Assembly: GCA_040002995.1 (NCBI GenBank)
Contig: JBDUDK010000043.1
Coordinates: forward strand, 1-64,000
Reading direction: 5' to 3'
Length of the DNA stretch: 64,000 bases
Origin: JBDUDK01 sp040002995
GTDB taxonomy: Bacteria; Actinomycetota; Acidimicrobiia; Acidimicrobiales; Ilumatobacteraceae
The notes under the pieces were generated by a model. The model saw only the letters and a program-made list of their open reading frames with translations, searched no databases and was not told the origin of the DNA. The translations under genes were made by a program, and so were the position numbers. Below, piece after piece: positions 1 to 8,378 of the stretch; within the stretch, counting starts at the first letter, position 1, and every line of letters starts with the position of its first letter.

Positions 1-10
1 ACTTTCACAG

Positions 11-84
11 TGGGGCTAGCTGGAATCGAACCAGCGACCTCATCCTTATCAGGGATGCGCTCTAACCGACTGAGCTATAGCCCC
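11..84 (-). tRNA. tRNA-Ile (anticodon GAT)
   Basis: The reverse complement folds as a full cloverleaf: acceptor arm starting GGGGCTA, D-arm GCTCAGTCGGTTAGAGC, anticodon stem CATCC/GGATG around the loop CTGATAA, and T-arm GGTTCGATTCC. The loop gives anticodon GAT, isoleucine. The discriminator is A and CCA is not encoded. The position downstream of gyrA and a DUF3566 gene matches the mycobacterial ileT locus. The preceding protein gene ends inside the first ten bases of this tRNA. Confidence 0.95.
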
Positions 85-785
85 GGCGGGGAGCCAGAGA
101 CGATACCCGGCTCGGTCGGCGGCTCGTCAACCACGTTTCCAAGGACAACTTCCTCTTCGAGCACGGTCACCCGCAGCCCACCGACGAGATCAGAAATCAG
201 ATTGAACAGCACGGTCATGGTGACGTTGAGGCCGGTACCGCCCGCGACGAGAAACGCTCCGATGATCCACGACGCATGAAAGATCTTGCCGCCGGCGAAC
301 GTGAAGCTGTCGAGCGCGAAGAGGTCGCGGATGAAGTGCTCGACGTTGCCAACGGTGCCCGTGGAAACGGCCACTGACCACAGCAGCACGCCGGCGACGA
401 GAAGAATCAGATAAAGGGTGGCGTAGAAGATCACCGAGATCTTCATCACGCTCCAGCTGTCGATATGACGCACGACTCGCGTGACGCGCCGGACCCGAGG
501 TCGATTTTTCCGGCCGCGGACCCTCGCGCGCACCACGAGCGGCACGGCCTCGACGGAGTCGAGCGCGGGCACGGTTGGCGCGGCGATCCATGGTTCCTCG
601 TCGGGGATAGCGACGACGACCTCGGTGGGCGGCGCGGGGGCTTCTTCGACGTCGGGCACTTCGTCGAACGCGATGCGGTCGACGACAACGGCACTCGGAG
701 GCGGTCGGCGCCGTGACGAGGCGCCCGATTGGTTGCCGTTGGGCCGCGACGTCCTGCTCCTCGGCTGGGGGTCAGTGCCGGGCAC
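75..785 (-). CDS. DUF3566 family membrane protein
   Basis: The protein has a disordered, charged N-terminal part of about 100 residues with an acidic/proline stretch. A C-terminal domain follows with two hydrophobic segments, one around the motif VIFYATLYLILLVAG and one around GAFLVAGGTGLNVTMTVLFN. This is the layout of the actinobacterial DUF3566 family, whose gene sits directly after gyrA; its role is not established, and a cell-envelope or division link is only inferred. GTG at 785 is chosen because it lies just after the upstream stop. An in-frame start at 881 would overlap the upstream gene by 86 bases. The stop codon lies within tRNA-Ile. Confidence 0.8.
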   Translation of the reverse strand: MPGTDPQPRSRTSRPNGNQSGASSRRRPPPSAVVVDRIAFDEVPDVEEAPAPPTEVVVAIPDEEPWIAAPTVPALDSVEAVPLVVRARVRGRKNRPRVRRVTRVVRHIDSWSVMKISVIFYATLYLILLVAGVLLWSVAVSTGTVGNVEHFIRDLFALDSFTFAGGKIFHASWIIGAFLVAGGTGLNVTMTVLFNLISDLVGGLRVTVLEEEVVLGNVVDEPPTEPGIVSGSPPGL

Positions 786-795
786 GACGCGGAGG

Positions 796-1113
796 TTACC
801 CCGAAGGGTCTGACTTGGCGGGTGCGGCTCGCGCCAGCGCGGTCGCACGACCGACCCGTACCCGCACCTCGACAGAGCCATTTAGCTCGACGTACGAGAC
901 GAGCGTGCCGTGGTTTCGCGTGGCCACATCGATCGCGGCCGGCCGCCCACCGTGGATCGCCGCGAGCGCCGCAGCGTCGGCGGCGGCGTGCGCCCGTGAA
1001 CGATCGACGACGAGTACGCCAACGCGGCTCACCACCACGAGGGTCGCCGCGATGAGGACGATCACCAAGGCCATGAGCGGCAACGTCTGTCCGTGCTCCC
1101 GGCGCGCGGCCAT
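796..1113 (-). CDS. TadE/TadG-like pilus-assembly-type small membrane protein
   Basis: This is a 105-residue protein. Its start REHGQTLPLMALVIVLIA is the typical TadE/TadG pattern: a short basic head, one transmembrane helix, then an Ala-rich DRSRAHAAADAAALAA stretch. Family members are anchored pseudopilin-like proteins of Flp/Tad systems, but no other tad gene is nearby, so the function is open. ATG at 1113 is preferred over GTG at 1119 because GGGAGG lies five bases upstream of it. It sits 40 bases after gyrA and is probably co-transcribed with it. Confidence 0.65.
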   Translation of the reverse strand: MAARREHGQTLPLMALVIVLIAATLVVVSRVGVLVVDRSRAHAAADAAALAAIHGGRPAAIDVATRNHGTLVSYVELNGSVEVRVRVGRATALARAAPAKSDPSG

Positions 1114-1153
1114 GGGCACCTCCCTGCTGCTGAGAGTGGGAGGGGAAGTGCTA

Positions 1154-3601
1154 TTACTCGCCCGCGGAGAGAATCGGCGCGACCGACGCGACGGTTTGTC
1201 CCTCGTCGAGGCTCATGATGCGCACACCGGTGGCGTCGCGCCCCTGCGACGAGATCTCGCGCACCGGCATGCGGATGGCGACACCCCCGGACGACACCGC
1301 GAAGATCTCGTCGTCGATGCCCACCATGAAGGCGTCGATGACGTGACCCTTCTTGCCGGTGAGACGGATGCCCATGACCCCTTGCCCACCTCGACCTTGT
1401 CGGTTGAAACGATCGAGTTGGGTTCGCTTGCCGTAGCCCGATTCGGTGACGATCAGGATGCTGGCGTCGTCTCGGGCGACATCGCAGGACACGACCTCAT
1501 CGTCGACACGGAGCCGCATGCCGATCACACCGGCGGCGGCTCTGCCCATCGGGCGGACGTCGTCTTCGTTGAAACGGATCGTGAGGCCCTTCCGGCTCAC
1601 CATGAAGATGTCGTCGGTGCCGCTCGTCTGAATGACCCGCACCAACTCGTCGCCCGCGCGCAGGTTGAGCGCGATGAGCCCGTCACGACGGCTCGAGTCG
1701 TATTCGGTGAACAGCGTCTTCTTCACGACGCCCTTGCGGGTGGCGAAGAACAGGAAGCGGCTCGTCTCGTAGGTGCGCGTGTCGATGATGGCCTGGATGC
1801 GTTCGTTGGGCGCGAGCGACAGCAAGTTCACGATGGGCAGACCCTTGGCGGTGCGATCGCGTTCGGGTATTTCGTGGGCGCGCAGGCGGTACACCTTGCC
1901 GCGGTTGGAGAAGAACAGCAGGTATGCGTGCGCGGTCGTGGAAATCACCGACGCAACAAGGTCTTCCTCTTTCAACTTGGCGCCGCTCACGCCCCGGCCA
2001 CCCCGGCTCTGCGTGCGGAACGCGCCCGCCTCAACCGTCTTGATGTAGCCGGCGCGGGTCATCACGACCACGAGCTCCTTGTCGTCGAGGAGGTCCTCGA
2101 TCGACATCTCGCCGACGTCGAGTGTGACTCGGGCCAAACGCGGCGTGGCGAACTTCTCGCGCACTTCGGCCAGTTCCGTTTTGACCACCTCACGCTTGCG
2201 CCCCTCGTCGGCGAGGATCGTCTGGAGTTCGGCGATCTTTTCCCGCAGCTTGGTGAGCTCGTCATCGAGCTCTGTGTGGGAGAGGCGGGTGAGCTGGGCG
2301 AGGCGGATATCGAGGATGTGGTTGGCCTGGATCTCGCTGAACGAGAACGGCTCGGCCATGAGCACTTCACGAGCCGACCCGCGATCAGCGCTCGCACGGA
2401 TGGCGGCCACGATCTCATCGATCATGTCGAGCGCTCGTAGGAGGCCTTCGACGATATGAGCCCGGTTGCGGGCGTTGTCGAGGCGGTGTTCCGAGCGTCG
2501 GGTGACGACCTCGATCTGGTGCTCGATATAGGCGCGCAGGGCCTGGACCAAGTTGAGCGTGCGGGGCACGCCGTCGACCAACGCCACCATGTTCATCGAG
2601 AAACTCGATTGCATCGGCGTGAGCTTGTAGAGGTTGTTCAGGATCACGTTCGCGTTCGCATCGCGCTTGAGAGTGATCACCAGCTTGGTGGTCTCTCCCG
2701 CCGATTCGTCGTTGACCTCGCGGATCCCTTCGAGCTCACGGGCATCGACGAGTTCCTTGATGCGGCCGGCGATCGATCCCGTCGACGTCTGGTACGGAAG
2801 GGCCGACACCACGATGACGGTGTCCTTCTTGCGTTCCTCGATCTCGGCGACAGCCCGCATGCGGATCGAGCCCCGACCCGTGCGGTAGGCGTCCATGATC
2901 CCCGCGCGCCCGAGGATGTAACCGCCGGTGGGGAAGTCGGGCCCCTTCACGAACTGCATCAGGTCATCGGCGGTGGCCTCGGGGTGGTTGATGAGATGGA
3001 CGGTGGCATCGATCACTTCACCGAGGTTGTGCGGCGGGATCCTGGTGGCCATGCCCACCGCAATGCCTTCTGACCCGTTGACCAGCAGGTTCGGGAACCG
3101 GGCCGGCAGCACGGTTGGCTCTTCCTTGCTCGAGTCGTAGTTCGCCACCATGTCGACGGTGTTCTCGTCGATGCCGTCGAGGAGGCGCATGGCGAGGGGC
3201 GCCAACCGGCATTCGGTGTAGCGCGCGGCCGCGGGTCCGAAGTCGGGCGAGCCGTAGTTGCCGTGGAAGTCGATCAGGGGGTGGCGCAGCGAAAACGGTT
3301 GGGCCATCCGCACAAGCGCGTCGTAGATCGCCCCCTCGCCGTGAGGATGGAAGTTGCCCATCGTGTCGCCGTTCACGCGCGCGCACTTGACGAAGGGGCG
3401 ATCGGGCCGAAAGCCCTGCGTCTCCATGTCCCACAGGATCCGCCGGTGCACCGGTTTGAGACCGTCGCGCACATCGGGAAGGGCGCGGCTCACGATGACG
3501 GACATGGCGTAGTCGAGAAACGACCGCTCCATCTCCTCTTGGATTTCGATGGGTTCGATGAGCCCTGAGATCGGCTCGTTGGGAGGGGTGATGTCACTCA
3601 T
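1154..3601 (-). CDS. gyrA: DNA gyrase subunit A
   Basis: This is the 815-residue breakage-reunion subunit of DNA gyrase, which introduces negative supercoils with GyrB. The N-terminal winged-helix/tower region has DYAMSVIVSRALPDVRDGLK and the active-site tyrosine in AARYTECRLAP. The C-terminal beta-pinwheel carries a GyrA box, QGRGGQG, which separates it from ParC. Its ATG overlaps the gyrB stop by one base (TGATG), so the two are translationally coupled. The quinolone-pocket segment reads HPHGEGAIYD, with Glu and Gly where E. coli has Asp82 and Ser83. Confidence 0.98.
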   Translation of the reverse strand: MSDITPPNEPISGLIEPIEIQEEMERSFLDYAMSVIVSRALPDVRDGLKPVHRRILWDMETQGFRPDRPFVKCARVNGDTMGNFHPHGEGAIYDALVRMAQPFSLRHPLIDFHGNYGSPDFGPAAARYTECRLAPLAMRLLDGIDENTVDMVANYDSSKEEPTVLPARFPNLLVNGSEGIAVGMATRIPPHNLGEVIDATVHLINHPEATADDLMQFVKGPDFPTGGYILGRAGIMDAYRTGRGSIRMRAVAEIEERKKDTVIVVSALPYQTSTGSIAGRIKELVDARELEGIREVNDESAGETTKLVITLKRDANANVILNNLYKLTPMQSSFSMNMVALVDGVPRTLNLVQALRAYIEHQIEVVTRRSEHRLDNARNRAHIVEGLLRALDMIDEIVAAIRASADRGSAREVLMAEPFSFSEIQANHILDIRLAQLTRLSHTELDDELTKLREKIAELQTILADEGRKREVVKTELAEVREKFATPRLARVTLDVGEMSIEDLLDDKELVVVMTRAGYIKTVEAGAFRTQSRGGRGVSGAKLKEEDLVASVISTTAHAYLLFFSNRGKVYRLRAHEIPERDRTAKGLPIVNLLSLAPNERIQAIIDTRTYETSRFLFFATRKGVVKKTLFTEYDSSRRDGLIALNLRAGDELVRVIQTSGTDDIFMVSRKGLTIRFNEDDVRPMGRAAAGVIGMRLRVDDEVVSCDVARDDASILIVTESGYGKRTQLDRFNRQGRGGQGVMGIRLTGKKGHVIDAFMVGIDDEIFAVSSGGVAIRMPVREISSQGRDATGVRIMSLDEGQTVASVAPILSAGE

Positions 3602-5583
3602 CAGAAGTCGAGGTTTCTCACTTCACGCGCGTTGGTGGTTATGAACTGTTTGCGGCTTTCAACGTCGTCGCCCATCAGGATGCTCATGATTTCGTCGGCA
3701 ATCGCCGCCTGCTCGACCGTGACTTGCAAGAGCGTGCGCCGAGCCGGATCGATCGTCGTGTCGCGCAGCTCCTGCCAGTCCATCTCGCCGAGGCCCTTCA
3801 ACCGCTGGAACTCCTTCTTGTGATTCGGGTGTTCGTTCAGAAAGCGGGCCTTGGCCAGGTCGTCTTTGAGGTAGACCTTCTCGCGGCCCACCTCGGTGGA
3901 ATACAACGGCGGCTGGGCGATGTAGACGTAACCCTGCTCAACGAGGGTCTTCATCTGACGGTAGAAGAATGTGAGCAGAAGCGTGCGGATGTGGCTGCCG
4001 TCGACATCGGCGTCGCACAACGCGATCACCTTGTGGTAGCGGATTTTGGTGGCGTCGAACTCTTCACCAACGCCGGCCCCGATCGCGGTGATCAGCGCTT
4101 GGATCTCGATGTTCTTGAGCATCTTGTCGAGGCGAGCGCGTTCGACGTTGAGGATCTTGCCGCGGATGGGAAGGATCGCCTGCGTCTGCGGATCACGCGC
4201 CTGGATCGAGGGGCCACCCGCGGAGTCGCCTTCGACGATGAACAACTCACTCTCGCGAGGATCGCGGCTGTTGCAGTCGCGCAGCTTGTCGGGCATGCCG
4301 GCGCCTTCGAGCCCGCTCTTGCGCCGGATGAGGTTGCGCGCTTCTCGCGCCGCCACCCGCGCGCGTGCCGCAGCAATCGACTTCTTCACGACTTGAGTGG
4401 CCTCTGTGGGATTTTCGTCCATCCACTCGGTGAGCTTGTCGTTCGTGGCGCGCTCGGTGAGCGAGCGCATCGACACGTTGCCCAACTTGCCCTTGGTCTG
4501 CCCTTCGAACTGCGGATCGCGCAGCTTCACCGACACGATTGCGGTGAGACCCTCGCGGATGTCTTCGCCGAGAAGGTTCTCGTCCTTCTCCTTCAGCACG
4601 CCCTTGGCCCGCGCGTACTTGTTGACGACGTTCGTGAGCGACTTCTTGAACCCCTCTTCGTGCATGCCACCCTCGCCGGTGGCGATGCCATTGGCGAACG
4701 AATGAATGCCCTCGTAGTAGCCGGAATTCCACTGCAGGGCGATCTCGACTTGCTGCCCATCTTCCTCAACCGCGAAGGACGCGACCTTGCGGAAGAGCGC
4801 CTCTTTCGTGGCGTTCAGGTGCTTCACGAAGTCGACGATGCCGCCGTTGTATTTGTAGATAACTTCGTTGGGTAGCGCTCCCCGTTCGTCGCGGAAGCGA
4901 ATCTCGAGGCCCCGGTTGAGGAACGCCATCATCTGCAAACGCTCAAGCACCGTTTGGGCGCGGAACTCGACTTCCTCGAAGACGGTGGTGTCGGGCCAGA
5001 ACGTGACCGTGGTGCCCGTACGGCCGCGAGGCGCCGGCCCCACAATCTGGAGCTTGCCCTGCGGCTTGCCGCCCTTGGCGAACTCGAGCAGGTGGTGTTG
5101 ACCGTCGCGGTCGATTTCGAGCACGAGGCGCGACGACAGCGCGTTGACCACCGACACGCCGACACCGTGCAATCCACCGGAGACCTTGTAACCCGAACCG
5201 CCGAACTTGCCACCGGCATGAAGCACAGTGAGCACAACCTCGGCCGCGCTCTTGCCCTTGTGCGGACCTGAAGGATACGGGTCGACGGGAACGCCGCGAC
5301 CGTCGTCGACGACGCGGCAACCTCCGTCGGCGAGCAGCGTCACATCGATGCGCGTGCAGTGCCCCGCCATCGCCTCGTCGACCGAATTGTCGACGACTTC
5401 CCAGATGAGGTGATGCAGACCCGATGGCCCGGTGGAGCCGATGTACATGCCCGGACGCTTACGTACGGGGTCGAGTCCCTCCAGGACCTGGATGTCTTTC
5501 GCCTCGTAGTCGGACGCCCCTTTTCCCTTGCCTTTGGGGGCCTCTTGGGGCGTCCGATCAGGCGTGTGGTTGTCCTCGCTCAA
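3601..5583 (-). CDS. gyrB: DNA gyrase subunit B
   Basis: This is the 660-residue ATPase subunit. The GHKL ATPase domain comes first (LEGLDPVRKRPGMYIGST, DDGRGVPVD, GGLHGVGVSVVNALS). The transducer follows, then the TOPRIM domain with EGDSAGG and the metal-binding DADVDGSHIRTLLLTFFYRQM. The start is TTG at 5583, preceded by GAGAGG. About 110 bases separate it from the DUF721 gene, and the space may hold its promoter. It is the first gene of gyrB-gyrA. Confidence 0.98.
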   Translation of the reverse strand: MSEDNHTPDRTPQEAPKGKGKGASDYEAKDIQVLEGLDPVRKRPGMYIGSTGPSGLHHLIWEVVDNSVDEAMAGHCTRIDVTLLADGGCRVVDDGRGVPVDPYPSGPHKGKSAAEVVLTVLHAGGKFGGSGYKVSGGLHGVGVSVVNALSSRLVLEIDRDGQHHLLEFAKGGKPQGKLQIVGPAPRGRTGTTVTFWPDTTVFEEVEFRAQTVLERLQMMAFLNRGLEIRFRDERGALPNEVIYKYNGGIVDFVKHLNATKEALFRKVASFAVEEDGQQVEIALQWNSGYYEGIHSFANGIATGEGGMHEEGFKKSLTNVVNKYARAKGVLKEKDENLLGEDIREGLTAIVSVKLRDPQFEGQTKGKLGNVSMRSLTERATNDKLTEWMDENPTEATQVVKKSIAAARARVAAREARNLIRRKSGLEGAGMPDKLRDCNSRDPRESELFIVEGDSAGGPSIQARDPQTQAILPIRGKILNVERARLDKMLKNIEIQALITAIGAGVGEEFDATKIRYHKVIALCDADVDGSHIRTLLLTFFYRQMKTLVEQGYVYIAQPPLYSTEVGREKVYLKDDLAKARFLNEHPNHKKEFQRLKGLGEMDWQELRDTTIDPARRTLLQVTVEQAAIADEIMSILMGDDVESRKQFITTNAREVRNLDF

Positions 5584-5696
5584 GGCGCGACCTCTCGGCG
5601 GTTGGATGTGGGGTGATTCACCCGTAAAACCGCTGGTCAGCGGCCGGAATCACGATGCAGACAGTGTATCAGGACGGTGTGACAAAGAGGTGGTCC

Positions 5697-5993
5697 TCAG
5701 CGACGGACTCTGACCGAAATCCGCCCCACCACATCGGGCCCCACACGCACCCGCAGCTGCTCCAAAATCTGGTGCTCGAGATAGCGCAGCTGTGTCGCCC
5801 ACATGGGGTCGTCGACGTCGACGATGAGCAGTCCGTCGTCGAGCGATGCCGGCCGGGCGTGCGCGGCGACGACCGGGCCAACGGCCTCTGCCCAACCAGC
5901 GAACACGCCGACTTGACTCGCCGCCGACGTACCCCGCAGCGAGCGCATGATGCGATCGAGACCGTTACCGATAGGCCGCGGTTCGTCGCTCAC
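5697..5993 (-). CDS. DUF721 (DciA-like) protein
   Basis: This 98-residue protein has the DUF721 pattern: an N-terminal helix (IMRSLRGTSAASQVGVFAGW), then VGPVVAAHARPASLDDGLLIVDV, and the C-terminal LEHQILEQLRVRVG. DUF721 proteins between recF and gyrB are widespread in Actinobacteria. Some DUF721 members (DciA) load the replicative helicase; whether this short version does so is inferred. The start is GTG at 5993, overlapping the recF stop as GTGA. Confidence 0.85.
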   Translation of the reverse strand: MSDEPRPIGNGLDRIMRSLRGTSAASQVGVFAGWAEAVGPVVAAHARPASLDDGLLIVDVDDPMWATQLRYLEHQILEQLRVRVGPDVVGRISVRVRR

Positions 5994-7063
5994 GTGATCG
6001 TTCCCTTGTCGATATGAAGCACCACATCGGGACGGGCCCGCTCGGGCAACATCCCGGCCGTGGTCATCAGGATCTGGCCGGCCGGAAGATGATCGAGTAG
6101 CGCGGCGCTGCGTCGTTGGTCGAGCTCCGAGAACACGTCGTCGAGGACGAGCACCGGTGTCGCGCCGATGTGTCGACGCGTGAGCTCGTGCGCGGAAAGT
6201 CGCAGCGCCAGCGCCAACGTGCGCTGCTCGCCCTGCGACGCGTGCGTTCGTGCCGGCAGGCCACCGAGATGAAGATCGAGATCGTCGCGATGAGGCCCGA
6301 CCAAGCTGACTCCTCTGCGGAGATCGTCGAGCCGGCTCCGAGCGAGCGCCTCGCGAAGACCGCTCGCGCGCCAGGGCGGCTCGTAGCTCACACAGGCCGC
6401 GACACCGATACCCGCGAGTGACGAGTATGCGTCGGTGGCCAGTGGCGCCAGCTCGCTCACGACGGCGCCTCGCAGCTTCGCGAGCTGCTCGCCCGCCACC
6501 GCAAGGCGTTCATCCCAGACATCGAGGGTGACGCGGATATCGTCGGTGAGCCGTCCCCCGGATTGACGCAGGAGCGCGTTGCGCTGGCGAAGGATGCGCT
6601 CGACGTCGGAACGCACCTGGTCGTTCGGGGGGTGCAATGCGACGACGCAGTCGTCGAGGAAGCGGCGGCGCTCGGCCGGGCCGTCTTTCACGAGCGCGAG
6701 GTCGTCGGGAGAAAAGACGCTGACCCGCAGGACGCCGAGCAGGTCTCTCGTGCGCGCCAGCGGCTGACGGTTCACCTGGGCCCGCACCCGCCCCTGCTTG
6801 GGGACCTCAACCTCGACGAGTAGCTCCCGCTCGTCGTGACGGATATCGCCGCGCACGATCGCAGCGCCGGCGCCGGCGCGTACGAGCGCTTCGAGCGGCG
6901 AACCACGAAAGCTGTCGAGCACAGCGAGGAACGCGACGGCCTCGACGAGATTGGTCTTGCCTTGTCCGTTTGCTCCGACCACCAGTGTGCAACCCGGCGC
7001 GAATCCCAGCTCGAGTTCGCGGTAGTTGCGAAAATCGGCGAGCCAGAGACGGTTGAGCCGCAC
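5990..7063 (-). CDS. recF: DNA replication and repair protein RecF
   Basis: This 357-residue SMC-like ATPase promotes RecA loading at single-strand gaps. It shows the Walker A motif GANGQGKTNLVEA near residue 32, the signature region ASQGEQRTLALALRLS, and Walker B PVLVLDDVFSELD. It starts with MRLNRLWLADFRNY, typical of the family. The start is GTG at 7063, four bases after the dnaN stop. It belongs to the dnaN-recF-DUF721 run. Confidence 0.96.
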   Translation of the reverse strand: MRLNRLWLADFRNYRELELGFAPGCTLVVGANGQGKTNLVEAVAFLAVLDSFRGSPLEALVRAGAGAAIVRGDIRHDERELLVEVEVPKQGRVRAQVNRQPLARTRDLLGVLRVSVFSPDDLALVKDGPAERRRFLDDCVVALHPPNDQVRSDVERILRQRNALLRQSGGRLTDDIRVTLDVWDERLAVAGEQLAKLRGAVVSELAPLATDAYSSLAGIGVAACVSYEPPWRASGLREALARSRLDDLRRGVSLVGPHRDDLDLHLGGLPARTHASQGEQRTLALALRLSAHELTRRHIGATPVLVLDDVFSELDQRRSAALLDHLPAGQILMTTAGMLPERARPDVVLHIDKGTIT

Positions 7064-7067
7064 GACC

Positions 7068-8162
7068 CTATGAGACCCGCACGGGCATCAGTAGGTACAA
7101 ATAGTTGGCGTCGCCACCGTGAAGCACGGCGGGCTTGAGGGCGTCGAGGGTTTCGAGCACGACTTCATCGCCGAGTATCGCCTCCACTCCCGACGACAGG
7201 TACTCCGCGTTGAACGCGACAGTGAGTTCCACGCCTTCGTACGTGGCGTCGAGAGCCTCGGTGGCCTGGCCGACGTCTTGGGCCACCGCGCTCAACTCAA
7301 GTCCGTCGGAACTGAGACCGAGCCGGATAGGTGTGGCGTCGCGGGCGAGCAGTTTCACGCGGCGGATGGCGTCGAGCAGCGGCTCGCGCCCAACGGAGAG
7401 CTTGTTCGGGTAGCTCGACGGGATGAGCTGGCGGTAGTTGGGAAACTCCCCCTCGATGAGGCGAGTCGTCAAGCGGATTCCGCCGGTCTCAAACGACGCG
7501 TCACGCTCACCGAGGCGAACTCCGACCTCGCCCGAACCGCCGAGCACGCGTACGAGTTCGTTCAGGGCCTTCGACGGCACGAGCACACGCTGGTCCTCCC
7601 GCAGCACGTCGGCGCCCGCGAGATCTCGGACAGCTAGCCGATACGAGTCGGTGGCCACGAGCCGGAGGCCACCACCTTGCGCCTGCTCCATGCGCACACC
7701 CGTCAGGATCGGCCGTGCCTCGTCGGTGCTGGCCGCCCGAACCACCTGGCGCAGTGCTTCACCGAACTGCGCCGCATCGAGGCGGACATCGGCGGCGGCC
7801 GGCGGGGCCAGCCGCGGGAACTCGTCGGCCGAGAGAGTCCGGACATCGAACTGCGACCGTCCGCACGAGATCCGCGCTTCGTCGGAACCCACTTCCACGT
7901 GCACAGCTCCCGGTTCGAGAGCGCGCACGATGTCGGCGGCGAGCTGCGCGGGCAGAACCGCGACACCGTCGGATTCTCCCGCGACCGTGACTTCGACCTG
8001 GATCGACAGATCGAGATCGGTGCCGGTGAGACGCAGCGTGTCGCCCACCAACTCGATTTTGACGCCGGAAAGAACGGGCAGCGCTGTACCTCGGCTGGCC
8101 ACCGCACGCCGGGCCGCGGCCAAGGCCTCGCTCAAGACGTCACGCTCACATCGGAACTTCAC
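7068..8162 (-). CDS. dnaN: DNA polymerase III sliding clamp (beta subunit)
   Basis: This is the 364-residue clamp, of normal length, with three repeated clamp folds. It shows the start MKFRCERDVLSEALAAARRAV, the central GVRMEQAQGGGLRLVATDSYRLAVR, and the family C-terminus YLYLLMPVRVS. It tethers DNA polymerase III and repair enzymes to DNA. The start is GTG at 8162. The 216 bases upstream, toward dnaA, hold several DnaA-box-like sites. Confidence 0.97.
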   Translation of the reverse strand: MKFRCERDVLSEALAAARRAVASRGTALPVLSGVKIELVGDTLRLTGTDLDLSIQVEVTVAGESDGVAVLPAQLAADIVRALEPGAVHVEVGSDEARISCGRSQFDVRTLSADEFPRLAPPAAADVRLDAAQFGEALRQVVRAASTDEARPILTGVRMEQAQGGGLRLVATDSYRLAVRDLAGADVLREDQRVLVPSKALNELVRVLGGSGEVGVRLGERDASFETGGIRLTTRLIEGEFPNYRQLIPSSYPNKLSVGREPLLDAIRRVKLLARDATPIRLGLSSDGLELSAVAQDVGQATEALDATYEGVELTVAFNAEYLSSGVEAILGDEVVLETLDALKPAVLHGGDANYLYLLMPVRVS

Positions 8163-8378
8163 AGCGTCAGCCTTTCCCGTTGGTGGTGCTTCTTTAAGTC
8201 AATGACACTAATAAGGGCTGTGGACTGGGGACGAGGAGGCGTCACCGCAGGTGAGTGGCCGATTTTCCGTCCACATGGAAGACGTCATGCTCCACAGGCG
8301 ACGAAATCGCGCGCGTCGCGGGTGTGGACGCGCCGGCGGCCGTGCAGGGTGCGAACGCTCGCGTCCACAACGTTGCTC
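8163..8378. other. dnaA-dnaN intergenic region, candidate oriC
   Basis: This non-coding stretch contains five sites close to the high-GC DnaA box TTGTCCACA, on both strands: 8219-8227 (minus), 8267-8275 (plus), 8288-8296 (plus, weaker), 8323-8331 (minus) and 8361-8369 (plus). Four share the exact core GTCCACA. An A/T-richer patch, CTTTAAGTCAATGACACTAA, around 8192-8211 could be the unwinding element. In Streptomyces and Mycobacterium oriC lies between dnaA and dnaN, which supports this location. No replication data are available here. Confidence 0.65.

Noticed and set aside
713..2440. 575-codon plus-strand open frame antisense to gyrA
   Set aside because: It mirrors gyrA codons in high-GC DNA; no domain is seen and the real gyrA covers it fully.
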